DNA of 64,000 bases from Guyanagaster necrorhizus (GCF_019112545.1 NW_025064937.1:131656-195655); one strand, 5' to 3'. Shown: positions 35,655 through 49,333, counted from the first letter of the stretch. Notes: generated by a model not told the origin, from the sequence alone. Numbers and translations are program-made.

Positions 35655-35689
35655 CATTTTCATCTTATGCACATGCAAGACCTCTTCAC

Positions 35690-37545
35690 CAGATGATTTT
35701 ACTATAGTCTCAAATGAACTGATGGTAGAAGTTGGTGAACCCTAAAAATAAGTGAAGTTCCTTCTTCTTCATCAGCATAAGCCATTCTATTACTCCTGCT
35801 ACCTACATTGAATCCATGTGGATGCTCCCTTCACTGATAATGACCCTGAGGTATTCTGTCTCCAGCACTTTGAATTTGCATTTCTTGGCTTTGAGGAATA
35901 GTTTGTGTTTTTCCATAAGGTCAAGTACCTGTCAGACCAACTGTCAGTGCTTGTCTCAGTCCTTGAACATGATAAAGATATCATCAAGATAGATTGTGAC
36001 CTTTTCAGTAGCAATAAGATCTTTAAAGATGTCATTCATCATCCATTGGAAGGTCACAGGAGAGTTGGTCAGTCCAAAGAACATAACAGTTGGTTCAAAA
36101 AGTCCATGGTTTGTCTGGAATGCCTCCTTCCATTCATCTCCTTCTTTGATTTGTACATTGTTATATCTCTATCTGACATTAATCTTAGAGTAGTATTAGG
36201 CATCACACAGCTTGTCCATGAGTTCAGAGATCAGGGAGAGGAGATAGTGGTTCTTGATTGTCATCTTGTTTAGCTTGTGATAATCTTGGACAGGCCAGAG
36301 TTTCCCATCTTTCTTTTTAACAAAGAAGAAGGGTGATGCCATTGGGGACTTGGAGAGACAGATGTGGCTACTGGATAAGTTTTTGTCCAGAAACTTATTA
36401 AGCTCTTGCTGTTCTGGGTGACTGAGAGGATACATCTTGCAATCTAGGTTGGTGTTAGCATTCAGGATTAGTTCAATTGCATGGTTTCAGGGCTTCAGTT
36501 CTCATAACTCATTGAAGTTCTCCTTGTCAAACAGGTCCCAGTAGTCCCACTCAGAAACCATCTCCTCAAAACTCTTGATCTCCTTTTCCACATGAGCCTT
36601 TGCTACTAAGTTGTTCACATGATGCATGGCTTGAATGTGGGCTTCATGCTCCACATTGATCATGAGGATCATTTTCTCATCCTCTATTTCCTCATCCCAT
36701 CAGGCTTCTGAGCCCTTATTGAAAAGTTTGAAAGGTATTTTTCAGCATCAGCATCTGATGAAGGTGATTTGGCCAGTCTTCCAGTTGACTAGTGGGTTAT
36801 GTCAGATAAGCTAATCATGTCTGAAGAGGAAGACTTCTTTGGTTCCCAGGTTGGTGACTGCCAGATTAATATGTTCTGAATGATTGCTAATGGTTAAGCA
36901 AAGCTTGACATATTCAGTAGTTGAGCCAGCTTGGTTCTTGATCCTGTCTCTATTATATATAGAGATAGGGGCAGTGGTGGCTTGGGTTAGAAGAATGTGC
37001 TTAATGATAAAAGCATGATTAATAGAGCCACTGTTGAACAGAGCCATGATAGCATGAACAGTCTTGGTGGTGAGAGTCTCAATCTAGGCTTTGGTGGTCA
37101 AGTCCCAGCCTGTAGTTTTCTGCCATCAGATGTATTTCTTTGGCCCTCATAGTTTATTGAGCTATTTCAAGGCTTAGCACCTTTCTGATTTCTTCATTCC
37201 TTCAACCATCTCATCAATGACCTCCTCAGCCTGAGTCTGATGTATCCAATTCTTGAGTACTGCCTTAGCTTCTTCTCCTGTCTTCACATCTTTGATGGTT
37301 CACCAGGTCCATTCAGTGTCAAATAGTTTTAACCAGCCAGTAGGGGTTGCTTCTCTTGTTCAGCCTATAGGTGATTGAGTTTTGGGTATAGGTGATTTCT
37401 TAGGTGGTCTCATAGTAGTTGTGATGCAGGATATATTTGAATGTGTGTAAATAGGAGTAACTATAGGGGATACATAAGTCTGTCCAGCATCTATAGAAGA
37501 CACACCATCAAGTTCGCTGGCTGGCTGAGTGGAATCACTCACTTG
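35690..37545 (-). pseudogene. Protease-RT pseudogene of element E
   Basis: Minus-strand RT includes [19 protein letters not shown] (about 36,360-36,300) and an intact YLDD box (about 35,992-35,980). Protease-like sequence lies near 37,047 with FNSGS in place of the DSG motif. TGA and other stops are frequent. The frame ends at the left truncation within the RT connection region. Confidence 0.75.
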
Positions 37546-39250
37546 TCAGCCCCATCTTTTACTTCCTGAACTTTTGTTTCCTTGCCAAGTTCTTCTAGTC
37601 CATCAGCCTCCTTCTGCAATTCTGTGATCTGTGCTCAGATATCTTCTCAGATTCACTTCTTTGGACAATTGCACAACAAGTGACCCTTCTCCCTGCAGTT
37701 GAAGCACTTGTCTTCCTTCTTTATCTGATCAATGTCCATTGGCTTTCTAGTTCTAGTATATATGGTTCCAGTCCTAGTCTTCTAAGGAGTATAGGAGGGA
37801 GTTGATATGCTGGATTTCAGAGAGGTGGTTGACCCACTGAGTTTGTTGGAGTCCAAACAATTAGGTTTACAGTTGTTTTGTTGATAGGCATTTGCCATCT
37901 TCTGCTGTTGTCATTCTTTGTTCATAACTGTCATCTGTTCCTTCCATTCATCATCTGTTATGATTTTTCCCTTTTCTTCATGTTTGAACCCCTATTTATG
38001 CTTAGTCAGAGTGTCAAAAGACAAGTGCTTAGAACCATGGGAAGGGCTTAGTCATCACAACAAGCTGACTTTGCCATGGTTCTCCAATGCAACTGACATC
38101 CAACAATGAACACACAATCAACCTTTTATGTATGGTAGCGATGCCCAAGGACAACAAGTCTCCAGGACAGAGAAATGCATAATAAGTAGCAGTATTAATA
38201 GCAAACAGTAAAACAGTATTTAAGAGGCTCACTCTTGCTGGAGAAACCCCAGCTTCAAGCTAAAGTTTATTCATACCATTCTACTCTTGAGCTATACCTT
38301 TAGCCTTGTGACACACCACAGGATATCACATCAGTGAACTCAGATGACTACCCAAAGTGCAAGGTAGCTTCTGTTTATCATGTGGTTTCCTTCATGTGAT
38401 GCTTGGGCCTAACATCATCTCTCTTTGGAATATTGATGCCAATATCTGAGATGATCTTCATATAAGATGGTGGTATGCTGATCTTGGACATCTCCATCAT
38501 GTGTCTGTCATCATCAATGCCATTGAGAACTCTGGCTAGCTTCAAAAGTCATTCCAACTCATCAAAGTATCCAGTGGTGGTCTTGTTACCCATTTACAAC
38601 TCTTTTATCTTGTTCTTGTGAATTTCTTATATGGTGGAATTGATAAATTTATTCTGGATCATCTGTTTAAAAGTTTCCTAGGATGGCAGCTGATGGTGCT
38701 GCCTGGTACTAGAATAGAAATTCATGGATTGCAGGGTTCATCAGGTTTTGGCTTTGTCCTTGAAATATGAGGCTGCAAAGGCAACCTGATAGATATCAGC
38801 TGTCAGATATGCAGAGTACACTTCAAATATTGCTTGCAGTTGATGAGGAATCTGTCAATATCATCCAATACCCCCTTGAATGGTCATGGCTTTCATATCA
38901 GATCAGGCTTGCACTGGATTAAGAGAGCATCAATGGTGAGGGGTCCTATTGGATTTGAATATCCATCAAAGAGTGGGTGTTCCTACTCTTTAGGTGATCT
39001 AGGAAACAAGTGTAGTGATCCACTGTCAGCCACCACACTTTCCATGGAACCACTGATCAATTTTCTAATGATTTGTCTGTCTTTAATAGTGAAGCCTAAT
39101 TTGGTGGCTTCAGGATCATTTCCAGAGGTCTGTCTGCTGGTCTCAGCTTTATCAGCAGATGGCTGTCTAGCAAGGAGTTAGATTCTTTGGCTTCTTGCCA
39201 CCAGAGGTGGCAGGGGGGTCACTGGTGTGGATCAATAGAATGGATGATAG
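37546..39250 (-). pseudogene. gag pseudogene of element E, split by a solo LTR
   Basis: Zinc knuckle CFNCREKGHLLCNC at about 37,668-37,709. Capsid-like coding resumes at 38,415-39,180 after the solo LTR at 37,956-38,414. The N-terminal gag piece appears to lie beyond an insert, at about 40,425-40,594 (EETDKEALNEKIH, comparable with DTDEEALREELER in element A). Confidence 0.65.
37956..38414 (+). repeat. Solo LTR (459 bp), A family, with perfect target duplication
   Basis: TGTTATGATTTTTCCC...GGGCCTAACA, flanked by TCATC at 37,951-37,955 and 38,415-38,419. Inserted in element E gag in the opposite orientation. Confidence 0.93.
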
Positions 39251-40420
39251 AATGCTGATGAGAATGATCAGGTCAAGGGCAGTGTTCATATAGCAGTGGT
39301 CCTAGCTAATCAAATCAAAGGTGCTGTATATATAGCTCACTGTGGTGAGACAGGGGGGGTCTCTAGCATTGGTTGTATATTATACTAAGGCTGGTATGCT
39401 GAGAGCCTTGGTATCAGGTCTTCAGAGTACACCTTGTTATAAATGTAAATGACTTGTTTGGTCATGCTATACTATAAAATGCTAATTTTTTTATGATTAT
39501 CAGCTGCTAAATATCTTTCCCCCAGAGGCATCACCCTCCATGTGACATCTCTCAGAATCTCTATTACCCATTGTAAGGCTAGCAAACTCCCTGATATGAG
39601 AAATATGCATCTGCTCTTGCAAGTTCTTTTATAATCACAAGAGGGAAATCCAGCAGCTCAGAGTAAACTCAACAGAATCCATCTGAAGCAGTGGCTCATT
39701 GGTAGAATGAGCCCTAGTGTCTGCCTCAACACAAGTGGGATGTAGAGGAATAAGATAGAAAATTTGAGGATGACTCCAAGTCATCTGCTTGTGCAATACC
39801 AGGCTCAAAGGCTTTTAGATATGCTTATGGCTCAGTTTGTTGGAGACTAGTGGGATTTTATTTCTTGGCTTTGTACTGTAAAAGTTGGTCCTCATTCTAT
39901 CTACAGGATTATTCCTTAAATACCAAGATCCCAGAAGGCTGCCTCCTTATTAGCTGTAGCTCCTATGTGTGTCCAGACCAGTGGGGCACCACCAATCTGC
40001 TCAGCAGATCCACTATCCATGAGCAAATCAGCTACACCTTCCATATCTAGTGCCTCATCAAATAGCTTTATAAGACTATCCATGCCCAATCCATCTCTGA
40101 TCAGATAAAGTATCCCTTGTATGCATGCTCCAGCTGATAGGCATCTGCTCCTAAGTGCTATAGTTGCTCATCAGACACAAAGAGGATAGACAGCAGAAAG
40201 CCAAGTGTCATTATCTCACAGGTTTGTTGACCATGCAGCAGATCCCTGAGTGGGTTGTGTTGGTGCTCTATTGGTTGAGCCATAGTGGGGGAAATGGTTC
40301 CTCATTTTGAAGGCAGGATGATGCTTACTGCTCAGCTCTCATGATGCTCTGGTGGATTTAGAGCCAAGGAAACTGAAATTTGGTGCCCATGAGCCCATGG
40401 TGCAGCACACTGTGTCCTAT
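39250..40420. repeat. Insert of unknown class containing R0 copy 2
   Basis: Interrupts element E gag. The right part (40,141-40,410) repeats 35,024-35,288. A minus-strand frame without ATG at about 40,136-39,915 (RDGLGMDSLIKLFDEALD) stays open for about 75 codons but is unrecognised. Boundaries are approximate. Confidence 0.4.
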
Positions 40421-40599
40421 ATATGCAATTAAACTCCTTCTCTTGCTCTCAGTGGATTTTCTCATTGAGAGCTTCTTTATCAGTTTCCTCCTCCTCAAGC
40501 ATGAATGTGTCAGACTCAAACTTTGCAGCATACTCATCCAGCTTCACTGTCACTGGAGAGTTGTTCTTAGTTACTGGGTCCAGGATCAATGGAAAGATG

Positions 40600-41092
40600 T
40601 GTTATGCATATGCTGCCAGCCTTTACATCACCTTAACTGATCATGCTCACACAAGTCTCACTGGACTCTGCCTGGTTCTCATTACCCACCAATTTCATTT
40701 CACCATTACTATTTCATATTGGTATTTCACACTCTAGTATCTAGATCCTGAATATGATAGTAAATAGTTGACACCACATCCCAATGGACCCCAACTTAGA
40801 ATTAGCTACTAATAGTATATAAATCACATATGAGCATTGTAAACACTCAGTTCAAATATCAACTTGGATAGCCATCTACACTTTGTACTCACTTCAACTC
40901 CTCCCTACCTCATCCATCAGATTCTGCTCTGAAGGATACTCCTTTTCACTTCTCCAATGAAACTCCACTCCATCTATCCAAATTCTTAGGCCCTGACTCA
41001 AGAGTGATGTTGCCAATAGCTTCATTGATACCCACATACTCTATGATCTCCATGCATGCACTCAAACCCACTTGATTGGCACATTCCTAACA
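40600..41092 (-). repeat. Solo LTR of the element C family (493 bp) with perfect target duplication
   Basis: On the minus strand it starts TGTTAGGAATGTGCCAAT and ends ATGCATAACA. AGATG flanks it on both sides (40,595-40,599 and 41,093-41,097). Inserted in element E between leader and gag. Confidence 0.92.
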
Positions 41093-41423
41093 AGATGAGA
41101 GGGTCCAGTGATGGACTGCTGCCTTTGCTCATCTGATGCCTCTGCTGCCATCTAAGCATGATATCAGCAGATAAAGAGATTATTATTGTATAATCAATCT
41201 CCTTTAGATCAGAGGAACCTCTGAACATAGTCATCACTAAGATGAGCAGCTCCAGAGGGTTGGATTTTGGGGGGGATCTCTGGGATTCTAGATCTTGCAG
41301 AGAAGGGTTGAGAGGTGAGAGGTGAGGGGGTTCTGTTCCCTTGGAGGCTCTTCTGTGGGATTCTGCTGGGAGGTCATGAAAGGGGAGGATCAGAGAGATG
41401 TTTCAACAGATTTGGTAGAAGGT

Positions 41424-41576
41424 TCAGAGTTTCTGGTAATACCAGATTACCCAGGCAGTTATGGACTGGTTTCCATGACAGAGATAGACTATGATAAAAG
41501 GCCTGAGCAAGATACCAATGATGGCACTCAAGAGCTTAAAGAAGAGAATAGTGATATCAGTGGTTGATATGGGCAT
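41424..41576 (-). pseudogene. Leader ORF of element E (about 50 codons)
   Basis: ATG at 41,576 lies 60 nt after the LTR end. Same layout as the element A leader ORF: FFKLLSAIIGILL, then LCHGNQS, AW and YQ, then TGA. Diverged at many positions yet open over the same length. See findings. Confidence 0.5.
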
Positions 41577-41635
41577 TCAGTTTCCTTCACCTGCTGATGG
41601 TGTAAGAAAAGGAAAGCTAGAAGCTTCAAGCTAAT

Positions 41636-41729
41636 TGTTAAGCCCAAGTTATGCATGATCTAAACATGTGATAAATGAGCACTGTATCATGTTCATACAG
41701 TTATGCTTGAGTTCACTATATGTGCTATA
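41636..41729 (-). repeat. Element E 5' LTR, detached right 94 bp
   Basis: On the minus strand it begins TATAGCACATATAGTGAACTC and ends GGGCTTAACA. It completes the LTR half at 25,841-26,213. Confidence 0.9.
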
Positions 41730-42160
41730 TGTTAGGCCCAGTTGTCACGTGAACAGATACATGTGATAAACGAGTGTCCCTTCGCACTTCGAGAGATCAC
41801 CTGAGTTCACTTTATGTATATCTATGGAGTGTGACCCAAGGTCAGACGTTGACTCGAGGTAGAATGGTGTGTATAAACTTTAGCTCAAAGCTGGGGTATG
41901 CCAGCTAGAGCGTTGGTCTTAAATACTGTACAATTGTCTCTAATAATATCGCTACTTATTATGTATGTCTGTGTCCATGGTGCCTGTTGTCCTTGAGCAT
42001 CGTTACCGTACATAAAAGGATGATTGTGTCATCCATCTCGCTTGTCAGGATGGTTTGTTAGTTGTGCTGACTAAGCCTTCCCATAGTCTCGTGTCCCCTG
42101 ACTAAGCATAAATAGGAATAAAAGGATGAAAGGATACGAAAATAGGGAAAAATCGTAACA
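41730..42160 (-). repeat. 3' LTR of element B (431 bp)
   Basis: Reverse complement shows no difference from A's 3' LTR (33,874-34,304) by eye. Confidence 0.95.
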
Positions 42161-42193
42161 TTACCCCCCGCTTAAGACTATCGTTCCGATGGA

Positions 42194-45100
42194 TCAATTA
42201 AGGGATAATTCATAGTCATGTATGGTCTCGTCTGCATTCATATATTTCTCATTTATCCACTGGTTTGATTTGGGGCTGTAGCCCTTCCAGCTGACAAGGT
42301 AATCAATGGTGGTGGTCATGCCGCCACCACAGGCTTTAACTTTCCGGAGTTTATGGTTCAGGACTTGATCGATTTCATAATGTTCTTCATTGTTGATCAA
42401 GTCAGGTGGTGGAGGAGGTGGTTGTTCCTGATTTGGAAAGGCAGGGGCGATGTATGGAGTTAGAAGGCTTTCGTTGAAGACGTCATGTACCTTTCAGCCA
42501 ATCGGTAAGCAGAGTTTATAAGCGGCTTCCCCAACCCATGCCAGTATAGGGAAGGGGCCCATGCACTTGTCAGCAAGTTTTCGTTTTGGGCAGGGCAGGT
42601 GGAGGTTAGTTGTATCAAGCCAGACTTTGTCACTGACTTGATAGACGTGTGGGGGCCGGCGATGTTTGTCGTACTGTTTTTTCATGGTTGACGCCGTCTT
42701 TTCAAGCGCCTTCTTGGTTTCTGCATGGATTCTTTCCATGGTTGTGGCAAAGTTCGTGGATGCAGGCATTGTCATCTTGTGATGAGTCGTTTGGGCGACA
42801 TGCAGGTGTCTCCCATAGTTAATGAAGAAGGGTGTCTGGCCTGTAGCGGAGTGGATCCTGTTGTTGTGTTGGAAGGTGGCAAGTGCCAGCCATTCAACCC
42901 AGTCATCCTGTCAGTAGTTGATAAATAGACGAAGATATTTTTCAACTTCTTGGTTTGCACGTTCAGTTTGACTGTTGGTTTGTGGATGGTAGGCAGTTGA
43001 TGTATTGCATTTAATGTGCAATAGTTTGTATAAGTCGTCAAGAAACTTCGAGATGAATTGTGGTCTATGGTCGGAGATGACTACTTGGGGCATCCCGTAT
43101 TTGCTGTATACTTCGTCTCATAGGATCTTGGCCCATCCTTCTGATGTTAACTCCATTGAACAAGCAATTGGGATGATCGCCTTGGAGAAGCAATCCACTA
43201 TGATGAGTATGGCATCATAGCCATTGCAGTCTGGCAGCCCGGTAACCATATCTACTGTAATGTGGGTCCATGGCTGAGATGGTATTTCGTTCGGGTATAG
43301 AGGGGCTGCCTTGGGTTGTGTGGATGCCTTTCCTCTTTGACATGTTTTGCAGGCTTTGATGTAGGATGTAATGTCCTTCCCAAGTTTAGGCCACCAGTAA
43401 TTCCGCAGGATTAACTCTTTTGTTTTGGCAATGCCGGGGTGTCCTGCCATGGTGTGATCATGGCATGTTGCAATGATTTCCCCATGTAGACTTTGGACCT
43501 GTGGGATGTAGATCCTTCTGTCGTATCAGATCATTCCTCCCTCCTTCATCATTCCTCGTTCATGATTGAGCGAAGCGGTGATCTTTTGGTCCCATTGGTG
43601 TGGGTCTCTGGTCGCACTTCTAATGTGCTCATGAATCTCCTCCTCTGTCAGCATTATCAATGCTCGGAAATGTTCAGGATGAAGGATTGTGACTCCTGTG
43701 TTGTCATCTCCCCCCTGATCATGGTCTGCACAGCGGGAGAGGAGGTCGGCCTTTTTATTGGCGACCCCTGCTTTGTGGTGGAGGGTGTATTGATACTGGG
43801 CGAGTTCGGTAACCCATCGGGCCTGACGCCGGTTCAACTTTTGTGGTTGACGGAAGTATCGGAGGTTTTGATGGTCTGTCCAGATTTCGAAAATGTCGAT
43901 AGCCCTGATTAAATAATGCCGCCACTCTTCCAGGGTGAGCATTATTGTGAGCAATTCTTTGTCATAAATCTCGTAGTTCCTTTCTGTCACAGTTAGTGCC
44001 TTGGAGAGGAAGGCGACTGGATGCCATTTCCCACCCTGTTCTTGGAATAATACAGTGCCTATAGCCCTGTCACTTGAATCGGCCTCCACTTGGAACTTTC
44101 CCTCATTTGATGAAATAGCAAGGATGACATCTTCTGCCAGTCGTCGTTTCAGGTCCTCAAAGGCTAGTTGCTGAGGGTTTCCCCACCCCCATGGGGTATT
44201 GCCAGTGAGTTGTGTCATCAGATGAACGATCTTGCTGTAGTCCCTGATGAACCTTCTGTAAAAGTTGGTGAAGCCAAGGAAGGATTGTAGTTCCTTCTTC
44301 TTGGTTGGCACCGGCCAATCCACTACCCCTGCCACTTTGATCAGATCCATTCGGATACTCCCCTCGCTGATGATTACGCCAAGGTACTCCGTTTCCAGTA
44401 CCTCGAACTCGCACTTCTCCACTTTGAGGAATAATTTGTGTCTCCTCATAAGAGTGAGTACCTGTCAGACCAGGTTGCGGTGCTCTTCCTTCGTCTTGGA
44501 CATGATAAGAATGTCGTCTAGGTAGATAGTGACCTTTCCGGTGGTGATGAGGTCTTTAAAGATGTCATTCATCATCCACTGGAAAGTGGCGGGGGAGTTG
44601 GTCAATCCGAAGAACATTACTGTTGGTTCGAACAGTCCTCGGTTGGTTCTGAATGCAGCCTTCCATTCATCCCCCTCCTTTATCTGAACATTATTATATC
44701 CCCAGCAGATGTCGAGTTTAGTGTAGTATTTGGCTCCTTGGAGTTTGTCCATTAGTTCCGAGATTAGGGGTAGCGGGTATCGGTTCTTGATAGTCATTTC
44801 GTTTAGTTTATGGTAATCCTGGACAGGCCAGAGTTTGCCATCTTTCTTCTTTATGAAGAAAAAAGGGGAGGCCATGGGGGATTTTGATGGTCGAATCTGG
44901 CCTGAGGATAGATTTTCCTCCAAGAACTTGTCGAGTTCCTGCTGCTCGTGGTTGCCGAGGGGATAGGTTTTACAGTCCAGGTTTGCATTGGCATTGGGGA
45001 TCAGCTCAATCGCATGATCCCAGGGTTTTGGGCATGGGAGTTCATCAAAACTCTCTTTCTCAAAGAGGTCTCGATAATCGTGTGCCCATTTCGGCACCAT

Positions 45101-46078
45101 CTCCTTGAATGTTTTCTCCTCCCTCCCTTTGTTGGCCTCCACTGCTAGATCGTTGGCATGATGTATGGCCTGAATGTGCATCTCTCTTTGTAAGTCGACC
45201 ACTAGGATGGTTTCACCATCCTCCATCTCCTCACCCCACTTGTCCTCCAGATCTTCGTCGGGTAATTCGTATGGAATCTTCTGACACTGGCATTGTGCAA
45301 ACGTAAGTCGTCCGGTCTTCCAGTTAATGAGCGGGTTGTGTTGGATGAGCCAGTCGTGTCCCAGGAACAATTCCTTGGTCCTGAGATCCGTTATGGCTAG
45401 ATCGATCCATTCAGAATGATCCCCGATAGTCAGTCGGAGTTCGACAAACTCCGTGATTGACCTGGCTTGGTTTTTTGTTCCATCGGCATTATATACTGGT
45501 ATGAGCGCTGCAGTGGATCAAGTGGGGAGTTTGTGCTGGTGAATGAAGGCTCGGTTGATGGAGCTGCCGGTACACCCACTATTGATGAGGGCGGTCACCA
45601 TGTGTATGGTTCGACTGGTTAGGGTTTCGATTTGAGCCTTGGTGGTTAGGTCTCTCCCTGGGGTCTTGGTTCATCTGACAAACTTTGATGGGTTTTTTAG
45701 TTTATCTAGCCATTCCAGGGCCTGGCTTCGATCGGCCCTTTTTAACCCGTTTATGGTTTCGGTGGTGACCTCCCCTGTCCTGTTTCGGTGTATCCACCCA
45801 TGTAAGACAGCTTTTGCTGTGCTTTTGTCTGCTGCTTCTTTGATGGCCCTCCATGTCCATTCAGTTTCGAATGGTTTGAGCCAATGTTTGGGGCCCTCTG
45901 CCCCAGTTCGGCCCGTAGGCATTTGAGTTTGTTTTTGTGACTCGCTATGGTGTGTTTTGGCTGTTCGGGGTATATTCGAATGTGTTTTTGTAGCTACAGA
46001 GGTACTATAAGTTTGTACAATGGTAGGGGCCTGCACACCGTAGAGTCCTTTGGCTGATCCAGTGGAGTCGCTCACTGG
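42194..46078 (-). pseudogene. pol of element B
   Basis: Mirror of element A pol (sum of coordinates 76,034), with protease-like, RT (YLDD), RNase H, integrase and chromodomain. The same seven internal TGA codons and the same Asp-to-Asn change at the protease site (minus-strand INSG near 45,583) are present. Confidence 0.85.
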
Positions 46079-48945
46079 TCAGCCCCGTCTTTTACCTCCT
46101 CGATCTTTGTCTCTTTTCCCAGTTCCTCGTCTTCCTTCTGCAGTTCCGTGATCTGTGCTCGAATGTCTTCACGGGTCCACTTCTTTTTCGGGCAGTCCTT
46201 GGCCATGTGACCTTTCAACCCGCAGTTGAAGCACTTGCCTTCCTTTTTCATTTGATCGATGTCCATCGGCTTCCCAGCACCAGTATATGCGGTTCCAGTC
46301 CCGGTTTTCTGGCTACCATAGGTTGGGGTAGCAGGAGTCCCCAATGATTTCCCGGCAGTTTGCCCCGACTTGTTCGGGATTGGTGGTGTCGATTTCTTGC
46401 CATAGTCTTGCAAGGTTAAAGCTTCCGCTTTCTGCCTTTGTTGCTCCTTGTACATCTTGATGATCCTTTCCTTCCATTCATCGTATCCAACCAGCATCAG
46501 CATTTTGACGCCCATCACAGAGATCATCATGAGGTACAAGGAAGGGACTCCTCGTTTAAGGGCCTCAACCATTCGCCCATCATTGGCGGTGTCTTCTCGG
46601 ATCCCTGCCAACTTGGCGAGCCGTTCTAGCTCATCGAAGTAGTCTGTTGCCGCCTTATCTCCCATCTTGTAGTCCTTGATTTTTTGTTTATGCACTTCTT
46701 GTATGGCAGGATCAATGAACTTGTTGTTTAGCATTCGTTTGAATACCAGCCACGAGGGATACCGGTAATGCTCCCTAGTGGTAGATCAGAAGTTCAGAGA
46801 AATTAAAATCCACCACGTCTTGGCCTTATCCTCCAGATAGGAGGTGGCGAACATGACCTTGTTCATGTCTGTCCCAATATATCTGATGTAGACTTCAAAG
46901 TACTGTTCGCAGTCTACCAGGAATCAGTCAATGTCATCTGAGGCCCCTTTGAAGGGACGGGGTTTGCGTAGGAGGTCTGGATGGCACTGTAGGACATTGG
47001 CATTGTGTGGTAGCATGCCCATTGGGTTGGACCACCCATCGAATGGTGGTTGGTTCCATTCGGCTGGTGGTCCTGGGAAGGAGTGCAGTGAGTTGTCATC
47101 GGCGACCGGGCTGCCCTTCGGATTTTTGATGCGAATGATTATTCCATCCCGGACCATAAATCCAAGGCAAACTGCTTTCGGGTCGTCTCATACTGGTTCT
47201 TTGCCGCTCCCTTCTGCCTGATCTGGTGGCGGTTGGGCCCTGAGTAGCCGACTTCCTTTGCTGGTCCAAGGGTTCTGGAATCCTCCCCACTGTAGTTGTT
47301 GCCATTCTCGGGTGCGACTAAGCCAGGAGGCCGTGCTTCAGATTGAGGGGCTGATGTCGGCTTGTCCTCAGATTGTCGATGCCGTGTATACGGCTTGTTG
47401 CGGTGGAACGGGCGGCATCCATGGCATGGGTTTTGGCATGGAAGGTTTTTCGCTCGGCTGATACGGTGGCATTGGCACGAGTGGGTCCTCTGGATGCCGT
47501 CGTCCATATTCCTTCCAAGCATACTCTGTCACGGCATACTGCAGAATTCTCTTTTTTTCAATTTCCCCTGCATATCGATACTTTAGTCCTAGGGGGATCG
47601 CTTGCCAGCACACCTCCGGCCATAAAAAGAGTCTCCCCTGCTTGTATAGCTCCTGATATTCCTTACTTCTTGCTCGTTCCAACTCTTCTCGCAGTGCTTC
47701 TTCGTCTGTGTCTTCGCCGGCCCTTCTGATTCGTTCTTTGGCTGTGTAAGGTCCTTCACTGTCTCCCTCATCCTCCTCGTCACCCTCGTCCCCACTGTCC
47801 CCTTCCTCTAGGAGGGAACTGACGGGCGGGTCATAGATGGACAGCACCATTGGTCGGAGGGTCGTTGGGGACCCTCCTGTTGACTTGGGTGCTAGGGCCG
47901 GCATCGTTAGATCTTGTTGCTGGGCTGGTTCGTTGGATTGGGGGATTACTGAGCCTACTATATCGCGTTCCGCCTTGCACTCTCGTTGCCTCCAGTTCTC
48001 GGCTATAGAGACTGAAGTAGTGTCGGAACTCGGGATTGAGAAACTGGTGGGTGACTCTACTTCCCAGGAATCGCTGGAGGGCTTGGTCGGAGACGTGGGC
48101 ATTGTCTGGTACTCAGAGCCCGTATGCTCCGAGTATCAAGTCGGCGTCTGAGGAGATGGTGTCGGTTCTAGCAGGGTACTGGGGGGTGGGGGGTCGGTTA
48201 TTTTCCGCTCGTCCCCTTCTGATGGCCTCGCTTGTAGTGACAATGCTGGCCGGTCCAGTCCATGGGTCTGAGTCTGAGTCGGGCTCCCTGAATGGAGAAC
48301 CCGAGTCTGTGCGGAGTCCATACCACCCTGGGGAGGCGGACCCCATCCTTTCTGCATCCTCTCTTCTTCTTTGTTCTCTCCCCTGTTGATCGTATGTGGT
48401 GGCCTCATACTGCTCTTGGGCCTCGTTTTGTACATACTCAGCGAGCTCCTCCTGGGCCTGCCTGGCTTCTGCTCGTCTGGCCTGGTTCTGCTGCTGCTGC
48501 TGTGTGGCGTCATTGTAGTTAAACGGGACTGTGAGGTCCCAGTCCAGGAATACCCACCATATAATCCTGTCTTGGGCAATTCTTCCTCATGCACTTGCTG
48601 TCCCGATTTCTGGCTCACTACCAACATGGAGATGTCGATAGGGGTCCCTGGCTGTGGAGATCGCAATCTCGATGTTAGCATAGTCGGGATGGATGGTTCT
48701 TCCATGTGGGTCTTCAACCTCCAACCTGCTGATGGACTGGCTGGAGCCGGAGTCTGGGGCAGTGGGGGAGCCGGAGGAGTCGTGGGGGGGGTTGGAGTTC
48801 TGGCGGGATCTCGAAGCCATCTGAGGGGCATCAAGGGAGTCCCAAGCATGGTTTCCAATCCCTGAGGGAATTGGGGAGGCAGGATGCTCGGAGGTGGGGG
48901 CTGGTGGAACGACATGGTTGGGGACCTCCTCGGGCTCCTGGGCAT
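46072..48945 (-). pseudogene. gag of element B
   Basis: Mirror of element A gag with the same five internal TGA codons and the CX2CX4HX4C knuckle. A few residue differences from A were seen (for example A/T and I/M just before the knuckle, and S/L in the preceding linker). Confidence 0.75.
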
Positions 48946-49156
48946 TAGTCATCATCCATGGGTTCCGGAATCCTGTGAGAGCAGGGTTGTGGTTTCCGCT
49001 GTTTCTTCGAGAGGAATGTTGGGGTCCTTCTTCCTCGTGAAGGCCCCCCGGATTCAGGTTGTCAATTCCGGTTTCTGATATGGGTCGCTCTTGCTACTGG
49101 AAGGTCGTTCTGACGGAGTCAGGGATGTCATAGAATGGGAGGTCAGGGGTTACGTT

Positions 49157-49333
49157 TCATAGTATATGCTGGATCTGCTGGAACGCTTGATAGTGCCTGA
49201 CTATCCAAGCTGCTACTGATTGTCGTCCATGGCAGAGGGTGATAATGGCGAGAAGTCCGAGTAAGGTTCCAATGATGGAAGCAATAAGCTCGAAGAAGTC
49301 GTGGTTTAATTCAGCGGTTGTTACTGGGGGCAT
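49157..49333 (-). CDS. Leader ORF (58 residues) of element B
   Basis: Same 58-codon ORF as in element A, ATG 57 nt from the 5' LTR, with one hydrophobic segment and the LCHG motif. Not independent evidence of conservation because B is almost identical to A. Confidence 0.45.
   Translation of the reverse strand: MPPVTTAELNHDFFELIASIIGTLLGLLAIITLCHGRQSVAAWIVRHYQAFQQIQHIL

Larger units (their letters stand above)
35690..41729 (-). mobile_element. Element E: truncated, nested gypsy A-family copy (LTR end, leader, gag, protease, part of RT)
   Basis: On the minus strand from 41,729: right end of the 5' LTR (41,729-41,636), leader, start of gag, a foreign insert (about 40,420-39,250), rest of gag, protease and RT, ending near 35,690 where it is truncated. 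RNase H, integrase and 3' LTR are absent. Two solo LTRs lie inside (40,600-41,092 and 37,956-38,414). Treating the leader and the gag-RT part as one element is an inference from their order, orientation and shared family. Confidence 0.7.

Noticed and set aside
41322..41567. 81-codon plus-strand frame in the loop
   Set aside because: It is antisense to the element E leader and has no supporting features.
43493..43912. 139-codon plus-strand frame (mirror 32,122-32,541)
   Set aside because: Shadow of the RNase H/integrase region of element B and A.
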